NCBI GenBank assembly: GCA_030705695.1 | Contig: JAUZPX010000017.1 | Span: 1-22,003 of the forward strand | Direction of reading: 5' to 3' | Origin: Bacillota bacterium | GTDB taxonomy: Bacteria > Bacillota > Clostridia > Oscillospirales > Acutalibacteraceae | Length of the DNA stretch: 22,003 nucleotides | In this document: in pieces, positions 6,685 through 12,065 of the stretch | Numbering within the stretch: position 1 is the stretch's first letter | Layout of the letters: the number at the start of each line of letters is the position of its first letter | Made by a program: the position numbers and the translations under genes | The notes under the pieces: generated by a model | Databases searched by the model: none | Seen by the model: the letters and a program-made list of their open reading frames with translations, nothing else | Told to the model about the DNA's origin: nothing

Positions 6685-7911
6685 TTATAGCTTCGAGAAC
6701 ACAATGCAAGCATTATGTCCGCCAAATCCTAAGTTTGTTGAAGCGCTTACCGTAATTTCGGCTTTAACAGCTTCATTCGGGGTATAATTCAAATCGCATT
6801 CAGGGTCGGGTTCTTTGTAGCCTATTGTCGGAGGAATTTCACCGTTACAGAGCGCTAAAACAGCAATAATCGCTTCCACGCCGCCTGTCGCACCAAGCAT
6901 ATGCCCTGTCATAGATTTTGTAGAGCTTATAATAAGATCTTTCGCTTTTTCTCTGAAAACATTATGGAAAGCAAGCGTCTCTGTTTTATCATTGAGCGGT
7001 GTGCTTGTTCCGTGAGCATTAATGTAAATCTTGTCGCTGTCTTTTACGCCTGCTTCTTCAAAAGCTTCTTTAACACAGCGTGCAGCGCCCGTTGCTTCGG
7101 GATCGGGAGATGTTATATGGTAAGCATCGCAAGTATTGCCGTAGCCTGTCATCTCTGCATAGATTTTTGCGCCTCTTGCTTTAGCATGTTCATACTCTTC
7201 AAGAATTATCATTCCTGCACCTTCACCAAGAACAAAACCGTCACGGCGTTTGTCAAAAGGAATAGATGCGCTTTCAGGATCATTGTTTGTTGTAAGCGCC
7301 ATGCAATTTATAAAACCAGCAATTGTAAGAGGGTTCATAGTTGCCTCGGCTCCACCTGCAATAATAGCATCGGCCTTGCCGTATTTGATGGCATGAAACG
7401 CCTCACCGATAGAATTCGCTCCTGTTGCGCAGGCAGTTACAATCGGAAGGCAAACGCCTTTGGCTTTAAATCGAATGGCAATACTTCCCGCAGCAATATT
7501 GCTTATCATCGTCGGTATAAAAAACGGAGATACTTTTCTAGGTCCGCCGTCATGAAGCCCGATTGTATTTTCAACAAAAGTTTCCATTCCGCCGATTCCC
7601 GAACCTACATACACGCCAAGACGGTTTTCGTCTACATTTCCGATAATACCGCTGTCGTCAACAGCTTGCTGAGCCGCTGCAATGGCGTATTGAGTAAATA
7701 AATCGGTTTTTCTTATTTCTCTTTTCTCAATGTAAAGAGTAGCGTCAAAATTTTTGACTTCCGCTGCAATTTTACATTTTAAATCACTTGTATCAAATCT
7801 AGTAATATAGTCAATACCGCATTTCCCGTCTATAAGCGATTCCCACATACTTTTAACATCGTTACCGACAGGCGTTACTGCTCCCAGCCCGGTTACTACT
7901 ACTCTTTTCAT
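6685..7911 (-). CDS. fabF: Beta-ketoacyl-ACP synthase II
   Basis: 408 aa. It condenses malonyl-ACP with acyl-ACP in each elongation round. It has a thiolase fold with the full Cys-His-His triad: Cys161 in VTACATGANSIGEA, His300 in NAHGTSTPLNDKTE and His337 in STKSMTGHMLGATGG. The start MKRVVVTGLGAVTPVGNDV and the C-terminal NLGFGGHN are diagnostic for KAS II rather than KAS III. GGGAG lies 9 nt before the ATG. There is a 54-bp gap after fabG and about 25 bp before accB. No second FabB/FabF copy is present in the window, so it is probably the main elongating synthase. Confidence 0.97.
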   Translation of the reverse strand: MKRVVVTGLGAVTPVGNDVKSMWESLIDGKCGIDYITRFDTSDLKCKIAAEVKNFDATLYIEKREIRKTDLFTQYAIAAAQQAVDDSGIIGNVDENRLGVYVGSGIGGMETFVENTIGLHDGGPRKVSPFFIPTMISNIAAGSIAIRFKAKGVCLPIVTACATGANSIGEAFHAIKYGKADAIIAGGAEATMNPLTIAGFINCMALTTNNDPESASIPFDKRRDGFVLGEGAGMIILEEYEHAKARGAKIYAEMTGYGNTCDAYHITSPDPEATGAARCVKEAFEEAGVKDSDKIYINAHGTSTPLNDKTETLAFHNVFREKAKDLIISSTKSMTGHMLGATGGVEAIIAVLALCNGEIPPTIGYKEPDPECDLNYTPNEAVKAEITVSASTNLGFGGHNACIVFSKL

Positions 7912-7965
7912 TCTGAATTTCTCCCATTATAAAAAGTATTATACGCTATTTTCTATAAATTGTCA

Positions 7966-8709
7966 TCACATTGCCATTCCGCCGTCAACACGAATTACTT
8001 CGCCTGTAATGTATGAAGCTTCTTCCGATGCTAAAAAAGCAATTGCATTTGCAACATCTTCTGGCTGACCGCGTTTTTTCATCGGAATTGCATTTGTAAT
8101 ATCGTCTTTGATTTTATCGCTTAAAACTTCCGTCATCGGAGTAATAATGTATCCCGGGGCAACTGCATTGCAAGTTACTCCACGGGCAGCAAGCTCTTGT
8201 GCAACAGATTTTGTAAGTCCGACAACACCTGCTTTTGATGCCGAGTAATTTGCCTGACCAGCATTGCCTGAAAGTCCGACAACCGATGCTATGTTTATTA
8301 TTCTGCCGCTTCTTTTACGCATAAAATGTGCGTATGTATGCTTAATCATATTGAATGTGCCTTTTAAATTTACGCTTATTACAGCGTCAAAATCTTGCTC
8401 TTTCATAGAAAGCACGAGGGCATCTCTTGTGATTCCAGCATTATTTACTAAAATATCAATACCGCCGAAATCCTCGATGATTTTCTTTACCGTTTCCTCG
8501 CAGGCTTCAAAATCAGTTACATTAAGTGAATAGCACTGTGCTTTTACGCCCAATGCTTCTACTTCTTTTTTTGTTTCTTCCGCCAAAGATGGATCGCCGA
8601 TATCGGCTATTGCAATGTTTGCACCCAAAGACGCAAGCTTTAACACAGTTGCTTTGCCGATTCCTCTTGAGCCGCCTGTAACAACGGCAGTTTTACCTAA
8701 TAAGTTCAT
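7966..8709 (-). CDS. fabG: 3-oxoacyl-ACP reductase
   Basis: 247 aa, a classical short-chain dehydrogenase reducing 3-ketoacyl-ACP with NADPH. The Rossmann cofactor motif TGGSRGIGKA (residues 11-20), NNAG (89-92) and the catalytic Ser142, Tyr155 and Lys159 (YSASK) are all visible. So are APGYIITPMTEVL and the FabG C-terminal signature FLASEEASYITGEVIRVDGGMAM. The start ATG at 8709 lies 7 nt after the fabD stop, with AAAGGATGA overlapping the fabD end as ribosome binding site, indicating coupling. FabG-like SDRs can act on other substrates, but its position in the operon makes the FAS role nearly certain. Confidence 0.96.
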   Translation of the reverse strand: MNLLGKTAVVTGGSRGIGKATVLKLASLGANIAIADIGDPSLAEETKKEVEALGVKAQCYSLNVTDFEACEETVKKIIEDFGGIDILVNNAGITRDALVLSMKEQDFDAVISVNLKGTFNMIKHTYAHFMRKRSGRIINIASVVGLSGNAGQANYSASKAGVVGLTKSVAQELAARGVTCNAVAPGYIITPMTEVLSDKIKDDITNAIPMKKRGQPEDVANAIAFLASEEASYITGEVIRVDGGMAM

Positions 8710-8716
8710 CTCATAA

Positions 8717-9631
8717 TCATCCTTTCAAATCTTCCGAAATTTTCTGGATATCTTCAAAAGTTTCCGCATTATAAACAGCAACATCCTTGCTGATTTTTTT
8801 AATTAAACCGCTAAGCGTTTTGCCCGGACCGACTTCTATAAACGTATCGATTCCATTTTCAATCATATCTTCAATAATGCTTTGCCATTTTACAGGGCTT
8901 TTTACCTGTAATTTTATTAAATCTGGAATATCTCCGCAATAACCTTGACCCGTAACATTTGAATAAGCTTTTATTTTAGGTTTTTTAACAGTTACAGTTT
9001 CCAAATATTCGGAAAGATATTCCGCCGCTTCATTCATAAACGGAGAATGGAACGCTCCGCTAACAGCCAAACGTACTGCTTTCCCCCCTGCTTCTTTTAC
9101 AGTGTTTGAAAAAGCCTCCGCATTTTCTTCGGCGGTAGCTACAACCGTCTGCCCCGGACAATTGTAATTGACAGGGTATGTATTATCGAAATCTTGGCAA
9201 ATACTTTCAACTTGCTCGGCTGATAGCTTTAATACAGCTATCATAGTTCCTTTTTGCTTTGTTGCCGTATAATTCATATATTCTGCACGCTTGCACACTA
9301 GACGAAAAGCTTCTTCTTCGCTTAGTATCCCAGAAAAACTCAATGTAGGAATTTCACCGAGGGAAAACCCTGCAACGGCTTCGGGTACAATGCCTGCTTC
9401 CTCGCAAGCACGTGCAGCGGCTAAATCAACAGTAAACACACAAGGCTGTGTATTAATTGTCTCTGAAAGCTCTTCTGCCGAGCTTTCAAAGCATTGTTTG
9501 CTCGTACCCTCACGAATTATATCAACCATATTGAAAACAGCTTTTGCTGCTTTCGAATTATTATATAGCGATTGTCCCATTCCTGTGTATTGGGCACCTT
9601 GCCCTGAAAATACAAATGCTATTTTGCTCAT
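8717..9631 (-). CDS. fabD: Malonyl-CoA:ACP transacylase
   Basis: 304 aa. It transfers malonyl from CoA to ACP, supplying the extender unit for FabH and FabF. It has FSGQGAQYTGMG near the N-terminus, the nucleophile motif GFSLGE with Ser90, a malonyl-carboxylate-binding Arg in LVCKRAEYM (Arg115) and the catalytic His195 in SGAFHSPFM. The nucleophile elbow reads GFSLG rather than the textbook GHSLG. The catalytic Ser/His/Arg set is intact, so it should be active. AGGTGA, overlapping the fabH stop, precedes the ATG by 6 nt. In related operons acpP and fabK lie between fabH and this gene; here only 10 bp separate them. Confidence 0.96.
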   Translation of the reverse strand: MSKIAFVFSGQGAQYTGMGQSLYNNSKAAKAVFNMVDIIREGTSKQCFESSAEELSETINTQPCVFTVDLAAARACEEAGIVPEAVAGFSLGEIPTLSFSGILSEEEAFRLVCKRAEYMNYTATKQKGTMIAVLKLSAEQVESICQDFDNTYPVNYNCPGQTVVATAEENAEAFSNTVKEAGGKAVRLAVSGAFHSPFMNEAAEYLSEYLETVTVKKPKIKAYSNVTGQGYCGDIPDLIKLQVKSPVKWQSIIEDMIENGIDTFIEVGPGKTLSGLIKKISKDVAVYNAETFEDIQKISEDLKG

Positions 9632-9641
9632 TTTATTTCAC

Positions 9642-10598
9642 CTATTCCCAACGAATAACAGCGCTGCCTGTTGTGAGTCCTGCGCCAAATGCGCATAAAA
9701 CTATAATATCACCAGATTTGAATTTCCCCGCTTTATTTGCTTCATCCAAAGCAATAGGAACACTGCCGGCAGAGGTGTTGCCATATTTATCTAAATTGCA
9801 AAAGAATTTCTCGGGATGAATATTCAACTTTTCGATTGCAGCATTTATTATACGGATATTTGCCTGATGAGGAACTACCCAAGCAACATCTTCCTCGGTA
9901 AGGCCTGCATCTTTAAGCGCCTTACGAATCCCTTTGATCATTGCTATTACAGCAAATTTATAAACTTCCGAGCCCTGCATATGTACAACAGGGTTCTCGC
10001 TTTCATGCTCATACATTGGCGAGGTGTTTTTGCCGCGCGGTACATATAAAACATCGCTGTCGCCCTTTAATGTTAAGTGGATAGACTTTAATCCTTCACC
10101 CTCACCAAGCACGACAGCACCGCTACCGTCACCAAAAAGAACGCAGGTGCTTCTGTCGTTCCAGTCGGTTACGTTAGATAAATTGTCGGCACCAATTACA
10201 AGAACTTTTTTCACTGTTTTTCTGGCAAAATATCCTAACGCAACATCAAGAGCAAAAATAAAACCCGAGCAAGCACCGTTAATATCAAAAGCAGGGCATG
10301 AGGCGCCGATTCTTTTCTGAATCAGAGAAGCCTCTGACGGCGTAATAAATTCGCCACGAAAAGTGGCGCAAATAATTAGATCCAATTCGTTAGCAGTTAT
10401 ATTTGCGTCTTTCATCGCTTCTTCTGCCGCACTTACGCAAAGATCGGTAATAGTTTCTTCCTTGCAAATACGACGCTCACGAATTCCTGTGCGTGTACGA
10501 ATCCATTCGTCATTCGTATCAACCATTTTTGACAAATCATCGTTTGTCAAAACAAACTGAGGAACAGCCTTGCCAGTGCCTAAAATTGAAAAACTCAT
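9642..10598 (-). CDS. fabH: Beta-ketoacyl-ACP synthase III
   Basis: 318 aa. It starts each chain by condensing a short acyl-CoA with malonyl-ACP. The Cys-His-Asn triad is Cys110 (NGACSGFIFAL), His244 (VPHQANIRI) and Asn274 (YGNTSAGS). WIRTRTGIRERR near residue 32 and the C-terminal GAGLTTGSAVIRWE are typical of FabH. Acetyl versus branched primer preference cannot be read reliably from the sequence. The ATG directly abuts the TAG stop of fabT, with GGAGG/AAGG inside the end of fabT as ribosome binding site, so translation is tightly coupled to that of the regulator. Confidence 0.97.
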   Translation of the reverse strand: MSFSILGTGKAVPQFVLTNDDLSKMVDTNDEWIRTRTGIRERRICKEETITDLCVSAAEEAMKDANITANELDLIICATFRGEFITPSEASLIQKRIGASCPAFDINGACSGFIFALDVALGYFARKTVKKVLVIGADNLSNVTDWNDRSTCVLFGDGSGAVVLGEGEGLKSIHLTLKGDSDVLYVPRGKNTSPMYEHESENPVVHMQGSEVYKFAVIAMIKGIRKALKDAGLTEEDVAWVVPHQANIRIINAAIEKLNIHPEKFFCNLDKYGNTSAGSVPIALDEANKAGKFKSGDIIVLCAFGAGLTTGSAVIRWE

Positions 10599-11075
10599 CT
10601 ACCTTACAGCCTCCATCATTTTGACTTTATTCTCTAAGAAATCATTCATCTTTCGCATGCATTTCAAAAGGATGGATTTCTCATCATCGGTAAGTCCGCT
10701 TGAAACACTCATAGCCATGCTTTTGTGAAAGCGTTTATGAATACGATCGGCACGTTTGCCAAGATCTGTTAATTGCACATAAACACACCGTGCGTCCGTA
10801 GAACCACGTTTACGAGTAACGTAGCCTTTTTTCTCCAGCTTATTTATTGCAATGGTGACGGATGACGGTGTTATATAAAGTTCGGATGCGATTTCGCCAA
10901 TCAATCTGCCCTCAATCGGCTTTCTGTTTATAACTTCGAGCATATTAATTTCCGAAATGGACAGATTCATTTTCTTTGAACGTGACAGCATGTTCTTTTC
11001 CACAGAAGATATCAATTGGAAGCTTTTTGTAAGAACAAAATTCAACTGTTCGTCAAAGGCGTTAAGAGTCCACAA
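10599..11075 (-). CDS. fabT: MarR-family repressor of the fatty-acid operon (FabT-like)
   Basis: 158 aa, first gene of the operon. It is a MarR winged-helix protein: dimerisation helices at both ends, a helix-turn-helix region IGEIASELYITPSSVTIAINKLEKKGYVTRKRG (about residues 60-94), and the wing with the conserved D-x-R (STDARCVYVQLT). The protein and its position match FabT of lactic acid bacteria and clostridia. FabT represses fab genes when bound to long-chain acyl-ACP. The start is TTG at 11073-11075, 10 nt after GGGAG. The next Met would cut into helix 1, so TTG is preferred. A strong palindrome overlaps the promoter just upstream, suggesting autoregulation. An effector other than acyl-ACP cannot be excluded. 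Confidence 0.88.
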   Translation of the reverse strand: MWTLNAFDEQLNFVLTKSFQLISSVEKNMLSRSKKMNLSISEINMLEVINRKPIEGRLIGEIASELYITPSSVTIAINKLEKKGYVTRKRGSTDARCVYVQLTDLGKRADRIHKRFHKSMAMSVSSGLTDDEKSILLKCMRKMNDFLENKVKMMEAVR

Positions 11076-11105
11076 TATGTATCTACTCTCCCGAAAAAAT
11101 ATTAA

Positions 11106-11134
11106 AAAATTATTTTGATTGTTTAAATAATTTT
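11106..11134. promoter_or_regulatory. Palindromic operator over the fab -10 (candidate FabT site)
   Basis: Arms AAAATTATTT (11106-11115) and AAATAATTTT (11125-11134) are perfect 10-bp reverse complements around a 9-bp centre. The centre contains TTTTGATTGTTTAAA (11113-11127), close to the FabT consensus built on TTTGAxxxTCAAA. It covers the -10 and probable start point, as expected for a repressor site. Confidence 0.65.
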
Positions 11135-11158
11135 AAGCGATAACCCAGGATTTGTCAA
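11130..11158 (-). promoter_or_regulatory. Sigma-A promoter of the fab operon
   Basis: Minus strand: perfect -35 TTGACA (11153-11158), exactly 17 bp, -10 TAAAAT (11130-11135). The predicted transcript starts near 11123, about 48 nt before the fabT start. It is the only good promoter I see for the ten-gene operon. Confidence 0.85.
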
Positions 11159-11259
11159 TAATTTTCGGGAAAGAAGTGTAAAAATACGTTTACGTTGTAT
11201 ATTATCATAAAAAAGATAAATTATTTGTAAAAAAATAGGTGAAAAACCAAGTGAAAATA

Positions 11260-11625
11260 CTAACTGCAATAATCCTGCAAAATTTTAATCAATTCCTTTT
11301 GTCCCTTTACTTTTATTCCTTTTTTTAACGCATTCTGATCTACTTTCGGAAGCGAATTTGTCGGTACATTCGTCACTTTAAAAGGTTCTGTTTGCCCTTC
11401 TTCAAACACAGCGATTTTACCGTTATAATCTTTTACAATATAACTTATTGCCTGCTGTAACGCTGAGTTTCCGCTGCTGCTAACATTTCTTCCTGTTACG
11501 GTACTTATTTGTGTATTTCTTTTTTCATCGACAGCACGTACATTTTGAAGTACAGGCATAATTCCCGCACTGACAACAAGGCACAAAACAATTATTATAC
11601 CTGTTACTGTAAAAAGCTTTTTCAT
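11260..11625 (-). CDS. Membrane-anchored BofC-like protein
   Basis: 121 aa, starting at ATG 11625, which has GAGGTG 6 nt upstream; the frame stays open for another 27 codons upstream but those lack a ribosome binding site. MKKLFTVTGIIIVLCLVVSAGIMPVL is a signal anchor. A polar linker (VDEKRNTQISTVTGRNVSSSG) follows, then a compact C-terminal domain: YIVKDYNGKIAVFEEGQTEPFKV, VPTNSLPKVDQNALKKGIKV, and QKELIKILQDYCS. This YxVKxYNGKIAVFE...T-LP..D...L..GI.V....EL...L.DY pattern is one I associate with the BofC C-terminal-like domain in clostridial, often sporulation-linked, proteins. In Bacillus, BofC acts in the sigma-K checkpoint, but a role here is inference. The gene is divergent from alaS and upstream of fabT, with no clear terminator between it and the fab promoter. 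Confidence 0.75.
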   Translation of the reverse strand: MKKLFTVTGIIIVLCLVVSAGIMPVLQNVRAVDEKRNTQISTVTGRNVSSSGNSALQQAISYIVKDYNGKIAVFEEGQTEPFKVTNVPTNSLPKVDQNALKKGIKVKGQKELIKILQDYCS

Positions 11626-11680
11626 ATAATTCACCTCATACCTATTTTTGCCAATAACAACCATTTTATTCGCTTCACAA

Positions 11681-11697
11681 AAAACAGTCACTGTTTT
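11681..11697. promoter_or_regulatory. 17-bp dyad upstream of the BofC-like gene
   Basis: AAAACAGTCACTGTTTT has perfect 8-bp arms around one central base. On the minus strand it overlaps the -35 of a plausible promoter (GTGACT, 17 bp, TAAAAT) 56-72 bp upstream of the BofC-like start. It looks like an operator for an unidentified regulator. Confidence 0.5.
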
Positions 11698-11730
11698 CAC
11701 ACGCATTCATGCATCGTTTTTAAAATATTA

Positions 11731-11760
11731 TTGACAACAGTAAAGATTTTGTTCTATAAT
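11731..11760 (+). promoter_or_regulatory. Sigma-A promoter of the T-box/alaS transcript
   Basis: TTGACA (11731-11736), 18-bp spacer, TATAAT (11755-11760), both hexamers perfect. The transcript should start near 11767, just ahead of the T-box leader. Confidence 0.85.
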
Positions 11761-11789
11761 AATGTCAATATTCAGGCATTGACGGGAAT

Positions 11790-11992
11790 AAAGCAAAAAT
11801 CCCCATATAAAGAGAAGAAATCCTTTGGCTGAAAGATTTCTGTGTGCGAGGTTTGCTATGCCACCCCTGAGCCCCTATATGCAAAGTATAGGCGTAATTC
11901 GGCGTTAACGAAGCAAGAGTGGCATTTTTAATGCAATTTGGGTGGTACCACGGATTTATTCGTCCCTTTTTAGGATGAATGAATCTTTTTTT
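11790..11992 (+). ncRNA. T-box leader (alanine) with intrinsic terminator
   Basis: The T-box sequence AATTTGGGTGGTACCACGG (11935-11953) is unmistakable. It carries the GGTACC core whose UGG-side bulge pairs with the acceptor end of uncharged tRNA. Stem I can be closed by CATATA (11804-11809) with TATATG (11876-11881). Inside it lie the loop-E-like AAGAGAAG on the 5' side and CTGA-GCC-CC on the 3' side. GCC (11871-11873) is an alanine codon and my best candidate specifier, fitting the downstream gene. A hairpin CCTATA/TATAGG and a stem ahead of the T-box follow. The leader ends with a GATTTATTCGTCC/GGATGAATGAATC hairpin and seven Ts. Uncharged tRNA-Ala should favour the antiterminator and so alaS expression. 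Confidence 0.92.
11953..11992 (+). terminator. T-box regulated terminator before alaS
   Basis: GATTTATTCGTCC (11953-11965) and GGATGAATGAATC (11973-11985) pair with a few G-U pairs around a 7-nt loop. T7 follows at 11986-11992. The 5' arm adjoins the T-box sequence, as needed for mutually exclusive folding. Confidence 0.88.
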
Positions 11993-12065
11993 ATGCTCTT
12001 TGCAGAAAAAAATTCGGGCACTTCCCATAACGGACTTTTTCTTTAAAAAGAAAGGAATTATATTT

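Noticed and set aside
6901..7701. A 266-codon open frame on the plus strand opposite fabF
   Set aside because: It lies wholly antisense to a clear fabF, has no ribosome binding site, and is Cys/Phe/Arg-rich in the way shadow frames are. It is a by-product of fabF codon usage.
11765..12028. An 87-codon minus-strand frame across the T-box leader
   Set aside because: The region is explained by the T-box structure and terminator; the frame has no ribosome binding site.
12038..12053. Hairpin TTTCTTT/AAAGAAA next to the alaS ribosome binding site
   Set aside because: All A-T pairs apart from one G-C, with a 2-nt loop, so it is too weak to be a credible translational switch beside the strong T-box control.
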